This document shows, piece after piece, positions 8,756 through 17,145 of a stretch of DNA of 64,000 bases. Location of the stretch: positions 1,674,001 to 1,738,000 of the forward strand of contig JBBAAO010000001.1 in assembly GCA_041658205.1 (NCBI GenBank). Reading direction: 5' to 3'. Within the stretch, counting starts at the first letter, position 1, and every line of letters starts with the position of its first letter. The translations under genes and the position numbers were made by a program. The stretch comes from Bacteroidota bacterium (GTDB lineage: Bacteria > Bacteroidota > Ignavibacteria > UBA10030 > UBA8401). The notes beneath the pieces are model-generated. The model was not told where the DNA came from, ran no database searches, and worked only from the letters and a program-made list of their open reading frames with translations.

Positions 8756-9648
8756 AGAAGCTGATAACGATATTTATTTTGTCCGCAATGACCTTAATAG
8801 TAACTCAAGCTCAGCAGATCAAAACGGGTTTACCATTTCTTAAATTAAGTGCGGATGCTCGTTCTTCTGCTATGGGTGAAGCGTTTACTTCTATCACCAA
8901 CGACCACTCCTCGTATTATTACAATCCTGCTTCGATTCGTTTCTCAAATCTCAGGCAATTGATGATTAGCCATCGACAGGGATTTTCAGAAACGACTACG
9001 GATTATATCGGTGCGACAATTCCCGGAGAGACCTTTACGTTTGGACTTTCAGCGTATACGACTTCGGTAAATGATATTGAAGTCCGTCTTCGTCCCGGTG
9101 AAGCAGAAGGCACATTTGGTGCACGAAATGGTGCTATTGGGGTTGGAGCTGCGATTTCATTGTCAGATGAAATGACTGTGGGACTTACAGGAAAATTATT
9201 ATATGAAAAAATCTATACAGACGAAGCAAGCGGATATGGAATCGATGCCGGTTTTTTTTACAAAGCATTTGATAATGTCAATATTGGCGTAAGTCTTCTG
9301 AATTTTGGTTCTATGTCGGTATTACGATCTGAACGTTCGGTCTTACCTACTACCATACGATTGGGTGCATCGTACAGCACTCTCTTCACTCCAGATTTTT
9401 CATTACTCTTTGCCGGTGATGCCGTAAAAACATTGGATGATGAAATAACTCACCTCCATTTCGGAACTGAAGCAGTGTATGATTCAATGTTTATGATTCG
9501 GGCCGGATATCAAACCGGTTATGAAGTTAAATCCTTTACCGGTGGTGTTGGCATAGCGTACGGCATTATTCGTTTTGATTATGCATTTGTTCCGATGAAA
9601 AATGCATTTTCACCTAACCATACATTTTCGCTGACTTTTCTACTGTAA
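8752..9648 (+). CDS. PorV/PorQ-family outer-membrane barrel protein
   Basis: A 298-residue protein with a standard signal peptide (MKKLITIFILSAMTLIVTQAQ) and the family signature TGLPFLKLSADARSSAMGEA, then NDHSSYYYNPASI. The rest is beta-rich and ends in SLTFLL, consistent with an outer-membrane barrel of about 14 strands. It is closer in length and motif to PorQ than to PorV, though the subfamily cannot be fixed by eye. The ATG overlaps the upstream paralogue's stop (ATGA at 8752-8755), so the two barrels are probably translated together. Two barrels next to a lipoprotein and a sorting-domain protein suggest a surface-protein handling unit; this is inference from context. Confidence 0.82.
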   Translation: MKKLITIFILSAMTLIVTQAQQIKTGLPFLKLSADARSSAMGEAFTSITNDHSSYYYNPASIRFSNLRQLMISHRQGFSETTTDYIGATIPGETFTFGLSAYTTSVNDIEVRLRPGEAEGTFGARNGAIGVGAAISLSDEMTVGLTGKLLYEKIYTDEASGYGIDAGFFYKAFDNVNIGVSLLNFGSMSVLRSERSVLPTTIRLGASYSTLFTPDFSLLFAGDAVKTLDDEITHLHFGTEAVYDSMFMIRAGYQTGYEVKSFTGGVGIAYGIIRFDYAFVPMKNAFSPNHTFSLTFLL

Positions 9649-9659
9649 ACTGCTCCATC

Positions 9660-10643
9660 GTGAACAAACAAGCACACATATTGTTCACATCAACCTTTTC
9701 CACTTCTTTCATTCGTGAAGATCTATCCTTCTTGCGCAAGCATTATGAGATGACCGAGATACTGTCACCAGGATTCTTTACGATTCTAAAATTTCTTCGT
9801 AAACTACCAAAAACGGATATAACCTTTTCTTGGTTTGCTTCAGTCTACGCTTCAATTCTTGTCTTGCTCACAAAAGTTTTTCACAAGAAATCAATCATTG
9901 TACTGGGGGGCGTGGATGTAGCAAAATTACCGGAGTTACAATATGGTATATGGAACAGCCGATTTAAATCAATCATCGTTGGATACGGAATTAGAAATGC
10001 TGATATCATTCTGGCCGTTGATGAATCCTTAAAACGTGATGCAATTCGACTCGCACAATATAAAGGAACAAATATTCATGTAGTCCCGACAGGGTATAAT
10101 TCTACACAATGGACTTCGGGAAAGAAAAAAGAAAAATATATTTTGACTGTCGCTCAATGTGTCAATCTTACGAGAATGCAGATCAAAGGAATACCATTTT
10201 TATTAAATGTTGCTGCGGCATGTCCGGAACAAACTTTTATCCTGATCGGTTTGAGTAAACATATTGCGCAACAATTGACAATCCCAACAAACCTGCATTA
10301 CATTGAATCAATTCCCCAAAATGAGCTTTTGGACTATTATCAAAAAGCGCCGGTCTATTTTCAGCCGTCAATGCGGGAAGGGCTGCCAAATTCTTTATGC
10401 GAAGCGATGTTGTGTGAATGTTATCCCGTTGGGACAAATGTCGGAGGCATTCCGACGGCAATTGGTACCACCGGATCGATCATTGAATACGGGAATATTG
10501 CTGAAGCTGTCAGCGCTATTCATGATGGATTAAAGAATGTAAACAATTCTAAATCCAGAGAAAGAATTGCCACACTTTTTACTAAGACCCGAAGAGAAGA
10601 ACAATTAATCTCTCATATTACATCACTGCTCAATGCGAAATAG
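9660..10643 (+). CDS. Glycosyltransferase family 4
   Basis: A 327-residue GT-B glycosyltransferase with a GTG start at 9660, eleven bases after the previous stop. The C-terminal nucleotide-sugar half carries YFQPSMREGLPNSLCEAML (the EGxPxxxxEA pattern with the catalytic Glu-x7-Glu) near residues 235-255. VVPTGYNSTQW and the following ILTVAQC mark the usual domain linker. The N-terminal half is short compared with many GT4 enzymes, and no membrane segment is clear. It overlaps the next gene by 11 bases. Together with the following NodB-like, GT4 and GT9 genes it probably helps build or decorate an envelope polysaccharide or LPS core; the donor sugar cannot be inferred. Confidence 0.85.
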   Translation: MNKQAHILFTSTFSTSFIREDLSFLRKHYEMTEILSPGFFTILKFLRKLPKTDITFSWFASVYASILVLLTKVFHKKSIIVLGGVDVAKLPELQYGIWNSRFKSIIVGYGIRNADIILAVDESLKRDAIRLAQYKGTNIHVVPTGYNSTQWTSGKKKEKYILTVAQCVNLTRMQIKGIPFLLNVAAACPEQTFILIGLSKHIAQQLTIPTNLHYIESIPQNELLDYYQKAPVYFQPSMREGLPNSLCEAMLCECYPVGTNVGGIPTAIGTTGSIIEYGNIAEAVSAIHDGLKNVNNSKSRERIATLFTKTRREEQLISHITSLLNAK

Positions 10644-12162
10644 TCCGGTCATATTGCAAGCAGGATTAACAGAGTACGAACCTGCGTGGGAATTTTTGTT
10701 TCGTCAGATCGGAATTCCGTGGAAAGTCATTTCTCAACACAATTATTCAGCAAACGATTTTTCAGTCATTATCGTCAATTCCGAACTTGGGACTGATTTA
10801 CAAAGTAACATTCAAGATTTCGTTCATCGTGGCGGATCGGCACTATTTACAACGAAAGCAAAGAACGAAATACAAAGCAGAAGACCTACTCTATCGTACA
10901 TAACCTCTATTCCTCCGACATCAAATCCTTATTATGAATATTTCGACATTCTTGATCTTTATTCTTCCGTTACGTACTTCGGCAATGGTGATTTCGTTGA
11001 GATTGAACAATCCGGAGGAGGATGGAAAGCATTTCTTGGAATTGATATTGAAATTGTTTTGAACAACGACTCAAAGCGAAAAAATTTTTTCCGACAAACT
11101 GGAAGAATGCCTAACGAAGTTGTTGCGAAACGAAATAAAAATGGAATTCGGCAGGTGATTTTTTCGTTACTTAAAACTCTCCATCGTTTTCAAGAAATTC
11201 CATTGGTGCATCAATGGTATTTCCCCGGTTCCGAACCAACCATTTTTACATTCAGGATTGATTCGGACAAGGGTTCTCAAGAACAAGTGGAGCAAATCTA
11301 CCGAATAAGCAATGAAAACAATATCCCGACCACATGGTTTTTGGATGTAAAAAGTCACGAATCATGGCTCCCCTATTTTCATAAATTTACGCAGCAGGAA
11401 ATCGGTCTTCACTGTTACGAACATGCCTTGTATCGAACATCAACACTTAATCAAGAGAATTTTCAAAAGGGGCTTTCTCTTCTTCAGAAACACAAAATTC
11501 GGCCAGTTGGAATCACGGCTCCCACTGGAGAGTGGAATGAGGCATACGCAGAAGCGATTGAAAAACTCGGTTTCCACTATTCTTCAGAATTCGCGTATGA
11601 TTATGATAATCTTCCTTCATTTCCGTTCATTAATAATAAATTCTTTTCACTCTCTCAAATGCCGATTCATCCCATCTGCATTGGAACAATGCTTCGTGCA
11701 CGGATGAGTGATGATGATATGGTTACATATTTTAAATCGATTATTGATTCCAACGTGATATTGAATGAACCAATTTGTTTCTATCACCATCCAACGCATC
11801 AACACAACGGAGTCTTTGAAGAAGTTTTTCGTTATATTAACGAGCGAAACATCGCAAAATTATCGTACGCACAATATGCGGCATGGTGGAAACTTCGGAC
11901 ATCGCAACTCGGTCTGTTTCGTTTTGTAAACGGAGTGATTGAACCTTTAAGCGAAAGTACTGATGTACACTTTCGCATCATACGATCAGATAAGAGCGAA
12001 TCTATTATTACCTTAAACGAAAACATTCATTTGAACGATATACCGTTCAAACAAACTAGAAGAGAAATTGTGCCGAATGATCGTCTGATGCAATCACGCA
12101 AATTCGATCCAAAACACCTACTGCAAAATGCCCTTGATTGGTGGATAAAAACAACAGAATGA
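10633..12162 (+). CDS. Two-domain protein with a C-terminal NodB-like deacetylase domain
   Basis: 509 residues. Roughly residues 1-190 resemble a class I glutamine-amidotransferase-like alpha/beta domain of unknown role (ADDFSVIIVNSELG, then RGGSALFTTKAK). Residues ~205-420 look like a polysaccharide deacetylase: FTFRIDSDKG in place of TFDDGP (two Asp kept), GLHCYEHALY giving HxxxH, GITAPTGEW in the motif-3 area and a late FYHHPTH. It overlaps the GT4 gene before it by 11 bases and the next by four, so it belongs to the sugar part of the operon. Metal binding looks possible, but the altered motif 1 means deacetylase activity is not certain. Confidence 0.7.
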   Translation: MRNSPVILQAGLTEYEPAWEFLFRQIGIPWKVISQHNYSANDFSVIIVNSELGTDLQSNIQDFVHRGGSALFTTKAKNEIQSRRPTLSYITSIPPTSNPYYEYFDILDLYSSVTYFGNGDFVEIEQSGGGWKAFLGIDIEIVLNNDSKRKNFFRQTGRMPNEVVAKRNKNGIRQVIFSLLKTLHRFQEIPLVHQWYFPGSEPTIFTFRIDSDKGSQEQVEQIYRISNENNIPTTWFLDVKSHESWLPYFHKFTQQEIGLHCYEHALYRTSTLNQENFQKGLSLLQKHKIRPVGITAPTGEWNEAYAEAIEKLGFHYSSEFAYDYDNLPSFPFINNKFFSLSQMPIHPICIGTMLRARMSDDDMVTYFKSIIDSNVILNEPICFYHHPTHQHNGVFEEVFRYINERNIAKLSYAQYAAWWKLRTSQLGLFRFVNGVIEPLSESTDVHFRIIRSDKSESIITLNENIHLNDIPFKQTRREIVPNDRLMQSRKFDPKHLLQNALDWWIKTTE

Positions 12163-13190
12163 ATATCACCTTCGCAACATATCAATCATTATCGCTTCTG
12201 CATGGCGGTCCGCGCGTTCAAATTCTCCAGACCAAACACGAATTAGAGAAATTAGGAGTAAAGGTCTCCCTTTTCCAACCGTGGGATCATTTTGATAAGA
12301 AATCGAGCGATCTCGTCCACATTTTTTCTGCAAATCTTGGGACATTTCATCTGGCAAGTGTCCTAAATATTTTTTCCATTCCGTTTGTCAGTTCATCAAT
12401 CTTTTTTACACAGCACTCCCCTGCTTATATTCGAACAATTCTTGGAATATCGAAGGCACTTAAAAATTTTAAATCTGGAATCTGGACAAATTACGATTAT
12501 ACAAAACAGATCTGCGATTGGTCTCGTGCCGTCCTGCCAAATACACACGATGAAGGGAAGCTTCTCCACGAGGGTCTCGGGGTTTTATCAAACAAAATTT
12601 CCGTTGTTCCAAACGGAGTGGAAGCGCGATTTGAATTTGGCGATCCCTCATTATTTAAGAAAAAATATGGGATTGAAAATTTTATCCTGAATGTCGGTCA
12701 TATTGGCCCTGCACGAAAAAATGTTTTGCAATTGATTAAGGCATTAAAACAGATAGATCACCCTGCAGTCATCATTGGTAAAGTTTCCGGCACACCAGAG
12801 GGTAAAAAATGTTTAGAGGAAGCAAAAGGATCGAAAAATATCCTGATCATTGATGGTTTGGAAAATGATTCAGAAATGCTTGCATCGGCTTATGCTGCAT
12901 GTAATGTATTTGTACTCCCTTCGCTTTTTGAAACGCCCGGAATTGCCGCATTGGAAGCAGCTCTTGCCGGCGCAAAGATTGTCATTACTCCGTATGGCGG
13001 AACAAAGGACTATTTTAATTCGATGGCAACCTACGTGGAACCGGGATCTGTAGAATCCATAAAATCCGGAATTATTACGTCGCTGAATGCTCAAAAAAAA
13101 CCGATGCTCAAAGAACATATGAAGAAAGAATTTCTTTGGAGCAGAGTTGCTGAAAAAACTCTCGCTGTTTATAAACAAGTGTTACCATGA
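12159..13190 (+). CDS. Glycosyltransferase family 4
   Basis: A 343-residue GT-B enzyme. The ATG at 12159 overlaps the preceding stop as ATGA and is preferred over an in-frame GTG 21 bases upstream. The N-terminal HGGPRVQI motif (about residues 13-20) matches the GGxxxH-type donor/acceptor loop of GT4 enzymes. The C-terminal domain has VVPNGVEARF, ILNVGHIGPARKN and the diagnostic VLPSLFETPGIAALEAALAG, including the ExxxxxxxE pair near residues 255-263. It is soluble with no signal peptide. It follows the NodB-like gene and precedes a GT9 enzyme with which it also overlaps by four bases, so the three probably act in one glycan pathway. Confidence 0.88.
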   Translation: MNITFATYQSLSLLHGGPRVQILQTKHELEKLGVKVSLFQPWDHFDKKSSDLVHIFSANLGTFHLASVLNIFSIPFVSSSIFFTQHSPAYIRTILGISKALKNFKSGIWTNYDYTKQICDWSRAVLPNTHDEGKLLHEGLGVLSNKISVVPNGVEARFEFGDPSLFKKKYGIENFILNVGHIGPARKNVLQLIKALKQIDHPAVIIGKVSGTPEGKKCLEEAKGSKNILIIDGLENDSEMLASAYAACNVFVLPSLFETPGIAALEAALAGAKIVITPYGGTKDYFNSMATYVEPGSVESIKSGIITSLNAQKKPMLKEHMKKEFLWSRVAEKTLAVYKQVLP

Positions 13191-14206
13191 AACCACGCCG
13201 CATTCTTATCATCCGACCGGATCGAATCGGTGACGTCGTTCTTACCACTCCTCTCATTCGTACTGTGAAACAATCATTTCCGAACTCCTTTGTCGCGGTC
13301 ATGGTCAATTCCATTTCAGGAGTATTACTGCAAAATAATCCGAATATCGATCTGCTTATTACAGACGATCCTCAAGGAAAAGATGCAGGGAAAAAAGGAT
13401 TTTGGAGTCAGGTACATACATTACGGAAATTACACTTTGATACAGGATTAATACCTCTTCCCCGTGAACGACACGCGTGGATGATGCTCCTTGCCGGAAT
13501 TCGCCGTCGCATCGGAGTTGGGGGTAAGATCTATCAAATTCTCACCGGAACAAGGACGGTGAGCAGAAATAAATATATTCCTCTGCGTCATGAAGCGGAC
13601 TATGTTATGGATCTTGGAAGAAAGATTGGTGTAAAAAATGACGATATCACACCGGAATTGTTTGTCAGTGCAAACGAGAAAGAACAATCAGCATTTTATT
13701 TTAGGAATAAAAACTTCGACCTTACTAAACCGATTATCGGAATCAATCCAAGTTCAAATAACTCTGTTCCGAATTGGCGGGCTGAACGGTATGTTCAATT
13801 ATGTGAAACCCTATCCAAACGACACCAATTATTCATTAATATTGGAATCGGGAATCCAGTTTTGGAAAAACATTTTGAACAGTTTAAGGAAAAACATATT
13901 GTATACACGGGAAGCGATCTTCGTGAACTAATAGCTTTGTGCAGTATGCTTTCAATACTCGTATCATCAAGCACGGGAACACAGCATATCGCTGCAGCAT
14001 TGAAAATTCCGACAGTGACAATGTTTTGCCCGCTTCCAGCCTGTTCCTTCAAATTATGGGGTTCACTTGGCAATAAATCGGAAGTTGTTCTTCCGGCAGA
14101 AGGATATTGTCAGAATCGATGTCCTGGTAATCCGAAAGTGTGCACGTTTGAAGAAATCTCCGTCGATGCTGTTCTTTCTCGTATTGAACATGTGATAAGA
14201 AAGTGA
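13187..14206 (+). CDS. Heptosyltransferase-type glycosyltransferase (GT9)
   Basis: A 339-residue GT9 enzyme of the ADP-heptose:LPS heptosyltransferase family. The N-terminus RILIIRPDRIGDVVLTTPLI (residues 4-23) is the family signature, with the catalytic Asp in the GD pair. The C-terminal half has IGINPSSNNSVPNWRAERYV and VSSSTGTQHIAAALKIPTV. The extreme C-terminus carries a cysteine cluster, YCQNRCPGNPKVC, also seen in the GT9 enzymes encoded at 14782 and 15949. It probably adds a heptose or related sugar to LPS core on the cytoplasmic face. The start overlaps the previous stop (ATGA), and it is the last overlapping gene of the 5192-14206 operon. Confidence 0.9.
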   Translation: MKPRRILIIRPDRIGDVVLTTPLIRTVKQSFPNSFVAVMVNSISGVLLQNNPNIDLLITDDPQGKDAGKKGFWSQVHTLRKLHFDTGLIPLPRERHAWMMLLAGIRRRIGVGGKIYQILTGTRTVSRNKYIPLRHEADYVMDLGRKIGVKNDDITPELFVSANEKEQSAFYFRNKNFDLTKPIIGINPSSNNSVPNWRAERYVQLCETLSKRHQLFINIGIGNPVLEKHFEQFKEKHIVYTGSDLRELIALCSMLSILVSSSTGTQHIAAALKIPTVTMFCPLPACSFKLWGSLGNKSEVVLPAEGYCQNRCPGNPKVCTFEEISVDAVLSRIEHVIRK

Positions 14207-14272
14207 ACTTTTGCTGGAACGCATTCTATTCATGCGCTGTTGTATGCTGTGACAACTATTCTAAAGGATGAT

Positions 14273-14758
14273 ATGAAAAAAATAATGTTTGTTTTGCTCG
14301 TTGTAATTTTTTCTACACTTACTGCGGCAAAAAACCCTCAATGGAAAAAATTTGACGACGGATTAAAACAAGCAAAACAATCAGGGAAAAAAGTTTTGAT
14401 TGACGTGTATACCGATTGGTGTGGCTGGTGCAAAAAAATGGACTCCGGCACCTATGGCGATAAAAAAATCACGGATTACCTTGAAAAATACTTTGTGATT
14501 ATCAAATTAAATGCTGAAGCCAATGAAACAATATCCTATTCAGGTAAGAAGATTAGTCCGGCAGAATTTTCTCAAGGGATGGGTGTGAATGGTTATCCGG
14601 CCACTTTATTTTTGAAAAGCAATGGAGAACCTATTACGATTCTTCCGGGATATGTGGAGGCAGACCGGTTTATTCATGTGTTGAGTTTTATTGCAGAAAA
14701 TCACTACGAATCGAAAAAATTTACCGATTATCTTACAGAAAAAGGTGTGAAGCAATAA
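14273..14758 (+). CDS. Exported thioredoxin-fold protein (CGWC)
   Basis: A 161-residue periplasmic thioredoxin-like protein. The ATG at 14273 has an AAAGGA Shine-Dalgarno four bases upstream and gives a signal peptide (MKKIMFVLLVVIFSTLTAAK); an in-frame TTG at 14240 has no such support. The fold motifs are LIDVYTDWCGWCKKMD (active-site CGWC at about residues 51-54), GVNGYPATLFL with the cis-Pro, and a PGYVEADRF strand. The CGWC pair and the long insertion with ISPAEFSQGMG are typical of the thioredoxin_7/DUF255-like disulfide reductase group. It lies 66 bases after the GT9 gene and may be co-transcribed with it. The likely role is thiol-disulfide exchange on exported proteins; no specific partner can be named. 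Confidence 0.85.
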   Translation: MKKIMFVLLVVIFSTLTAAKNPQWKKFDDGLKQAKQSGKKVLIDVYTDWCGWCKKMDSGTYGDKKITDYLEKYFVIIKLNAEANETISYSGKKISPAEFSQGMGVNGYPATLFLKSNGEPITILPGYVEADRFIHVLSFIAENHYESKKFTDYLTEKGVKQ

Positions 14759-14760
14759 AA

Positions 14761-14790
14761 AATCCCCTCGAAGGATATTTTTTATTTTGC
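14761..14790. terminator. Possible weak bidirectional terminator
   Basis: Between the convergent stops at 14758 and 14782 lies a short ATCC/GGAT stem with runs of T or A on both sides (ATTTTTTATTTT on the plus strand, GATTTTTTATTG on the minus strand). The stem is only four base pairs, so this is a tentative call based on position and T-runs. Confidence 0.35.
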
Positions 14791-15942
14791 TCTTAATGCG
14801 GCAAATCGTTTCACTTCTGAAACAATCCTCTTCAGATCTATCATTTGGATACATTCCAGGTTGTAAGGACACTGTTTTTTCCAGCATGGTGCACAGAAAA
14901 GACCTTCCGGAATCAATTTGATGCCCCGCTCATACAGATCAATCTCATTCCAGCAGCTTAAACCGAACCAGGCGATGACATGTTTTTTCAATCCAATGGC
15001 AACGTGCATTCCGAAAGAATCGCCGGTAATAATCACATCGCAAATGTTCTCGTAACAGATACCGCGCCTGACCCCTTCCGTAGTTGGCGTGTTTAATACT
15101 TTATTCCCAACCCTGCGGACAATTTCTGCGTTCCGTTCTGTATCTTCCGGTCCGCCGACAAGCACTAAACGAATACCCTTAACCGAATACATTGTTTCAA
15201 TCAACTGCACATGTTGATCAATCGTCATTTTTTTATTTTGATAAAGATACGAACAACCGGTGTTAAATCCGACAATCAGATCACCATTATGCAATTGATG
15301 TTCGGAGCAATAACTCTCGCAGAATTGTTTTTCTTCCGCCGATAATTCAAACACGTATTCATCTCGCTGGAACTTCAACTTCATCGATTCTTGAAGAATC
15401 TGAGTCCCATATTTTTCATTTTTGCGGAACTTCAATTCATCATCCAATCCAAGGATATAACTATACTCCGCCTCCTTGTTCAAAGGAATGATTTGTCCAT
15501 TCTTGTTTAAACCAAATCCGATCTTTTCTTTTGCGTTAAGCGTGTTGCCAAAAGCGCAAGATCGTTTTGTTTTATCCGTTTGATAGACAATGTCGAATTG
15601 CATTTGCTGCAGTATCATCCAATTTTCCGGTTCCCACAAGTAGACTGCATCGAGATACGGATTGTTATCGAGCAACCGGTACGCATTCTTCAATGTGATC
15701 CATGAAATATGGCTGTTCGGATATTTTCGTTTAATCGCAGGAAGCATCGCTGTCGTCTGCACCACGGCACCCATGGCATCCAGATTTATGATAAGGATCT
15801 TCTTCCCGATTGGTTCATGGTCAACACACTCCTGATAGCAAGCCTTACCCGGAAAACATGGTTTATATCCGGTGAAGCGTTTACAGTCGGGAATAAATAT
15901 TTTTTTTATTGTTTTTTTCTTTGTTATCGATTTTTTAGCCAT
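14782..15942 (-). CDS. Heptosyltransferase-type glycosyltransferase (GT9) with N-terminal Cys cluster
   Basis: A 386-residue GT9 enzyme. After a lysine-rich start (MAKKSITKKKTIKK) comes a cysteine cluster (C at about residues 20, 29, 35 and 39, in CKRF, PCFPGKACYQEC), then the GT9 signature KILIINLDAMGAVVQTTAML. The C-terminal half has GFNTGCSYLYQNKKM, DVIITGDSFGMHVAIGLKKH and a second cysteine cluster, CAPCWKKQCPYNLEC. The two clusters could jointly bind a metal; the N-terminal one is absent from the other GT9 proteins here. In place of the usual GD it has GA (DAMGAVV), which removes the expected catalytic Asp, so activity is less certain. It follows the next GT9 gene on the minus strand by six bases. 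Confidence 0.83.
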   Translation of the reverse strand: MAKKSITKKKTIKKIFIPDCKRFTGYKPCFPGKACYQECVDHEPIGKKILIINLDAMGAVVQTTAMLPAIKRKYPNSHISWITLKNAYRLLDNNPYLDAVYLWEPENWMILQQMQFDIVYQTDKTKRSCAFGNTLNAKEKIGFGLNKNGQIIPLNKEAEYSYILGLDDELKFRKNEKYGTQILQESMKLKFQRDEYVFELSAEEKQFCESYCSEHQLHNGDLIVGFNTGCSYLYQNKKMTIDQHVQLIETMYSVKGIRLVLVGGPEDTERNAEIVRRVGNKVLNTPTTEGVRRGICYENICDVIITGDSFGMHVAIGLKKHVIAWFGLSCWNEIDLYERGIKLIPEGLFCAPCWKKQCPYNLECIQMIDLKRIVSEVKRFAALRAK

Positions 15943-15948
15943 GCGAAT

Positions 15949-16971
15949 TTAATTGTTGTTCTTAAGCTGCTGAAAAGCGTTGAAGACTACTTCAACAGAG
16001 AGACCTTTCATGCAAATATTTCCAATCGGGCATTCAGTAAGATTACATTCAAGGCAATCCAGTCTTTCATCTCTTACCCATAGATTTTTTTTGCCGTACG
16101 GACCCTGCAAGTTAGGATCAGTCGGTCCGTAAATTCCCAGAGTTGGCACACTAAGCGATGCTGCAATATGCATCGGCCCCGAATCATTACTGATAAGATA
16201 CGAACAGGATTTCAGGAACGCACCCATTTCTTTTAAACTTGTCTTCGGAATGATAGCACTCTTGTGCTTCATCATTGACCGTATCTTTTGCACTTCATCA
16301 TATTCTCCTGGACCCCAAAAATAGAGAACATTGGACTGATGTTTTTCGATAATCTCATCCGCTAATTGCGCATATGATTCGCTGTTCCATTTTTTGGTAT
16401 ACCATCCGCCGCTCGGATTAATTCCTACGATTGATTGTTGTGAACCAAGTTGTTCCTTCAACCACTGTTGAGCAAGAATTTCGTCATTGCTTTGAATGAT
16501 GAAGTCGGGAGTGGAATCAGTAATTGCAATCCCAAAATGACGCAAAACGTCCAGATTAAAGTCGACGTTATGAACTTCTCCACCGCGGGGTGTTACATGT
16601 GCATTGTATGCATACGCACGACCGCGGAAAGGAAATCCGATTCTTTGTTTCGCTCCGCTGCATCGGGTAATTAACGCTGTTCGAGGATTTCCAAATAGAT
16701 CAATGACAATATCATACTTTCTACTTCGAATCTTTTGGATAACGGAAAAGGTCGAATCGTTCTTTTTATTGAAACTGATCACCTCACGGAGATAAGGATT
16801 CCCCGAAACAACATCGGAAGCAAATTCTTCGCACAAAAAATCAATCTGGATATTTGGAAATTGTAGTTTAATGTTTTTAATGACAGGTGTTGAAAGGAGA
16901 ACATCTCCGATAGCACGGGGCTTGATCAATAACAGACTTGAAGCAGTATGAAAAATAGAATGGTGATTCAC
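15949..16971 (-). CDS. Lipopolysaccharide heptosyltransferase-type GT9
   Basis: A GT9 enzyme with the signature LLLIKPRAIGDVLLSTPVI, catalytic Asp present. The C-terminal half shows VGINPSGGWYTKKWNSESYA and SNDSGPMHIAASLSVPTLGIYGPTDP, the strongest heptosyltransferase II-like motifs in the window, then a Cys cluster CLECNLTECPIGNIC. The start is uncertain: I prefer a GTG at 16971 (340 residues), because the frame upstream to an ATG at 17112 encodes a poor, non-conserved N-terminus and would leave only 33 bases for the divergent promoter region. It probably adds heptose to the LPS inner core. It is upstream of, and likely co-transcribed with, the GT9 at 14782. Confidence 0.87.
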   Translation of the reverse strand: MNHHSIFHTASSLLLIKPRAIGDVLLSTPVIKNIKLQFPNIQIDFLCEEFASDVVSGNPYLREVISFNKKNDSTFSVIQKIRSRKYDIVIDLFGNPRTALITRCSGAKQRIGFPFRGRAYAYNAHVTPRGGEVHNVDFNLDVLRHFGIAITDSTPDFIIQSNDEILAQQWLKEQLGSQQSIVGINPSGGWYTKKWNSESYAQLADEIIEKHQSNVLYFWGPGEYDEVQKIRSMMKHKSAIIPKTSLKEMGAFLKSCSYLISNDSGPMHIAASLSVPTLGIYGPTDPNLQGPYGKKNLWVRDERLDCLECNLTECPIGNICMKGLSVEVVFNAFQQLKNNN

Positions 16972-17145
16972 CCTTGTCCAAAATTTTATCAAAAATACCA
17001 AATAAGCTTCACAATTCAAATAATGTCGCCAAAATTCTCTAGAAGAATCTTGATTCACTTCGTTAGATTGACTATTTTTACCATAGTAATATCCTCTAGT
17101 TTGAGACGACAATCCACAATAACTTCATTCACAATAGGAGTAACA
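16972..17145. promoter_or_regulatory. Divergent intergenic region
   Basis: About 170 bases separate the minus-strand GT9 gene from the plus-strand FG-GAP-type gene. It is AT-rich and must hold at least one promoter for each direction; I could not pick confident boxes. The only clear element is TAGGAG at 17135-17140, five bases before the ATG at 17146, a good Shine-Dalgarno for that gene. If the GT9 really starts at 17112, most of this stretch is coding. Confidence 0.4.

Noticed and set aside
12138..12158. GTG start seven codons before the GT4 ATG
   Set aside because: The ATG at 12159 overlaps the previous stop as ATGA, as the other genes in this operon do.
15949..17112. Longer start for the GT9 gene at an ATG at 17112
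   Set aside because: The extra ~47 residues are not like GT9 N-termini and leave only 33 bases between divergent genes; kept as an alternative in the entry rather than as the call.
16948..17145. In-frame extension upstream of the FG-GAP gene
   Set aside because: It would run over the promoter region; the ATG at 17146 has a Shine-Dalgarno and a clean signal peptide.
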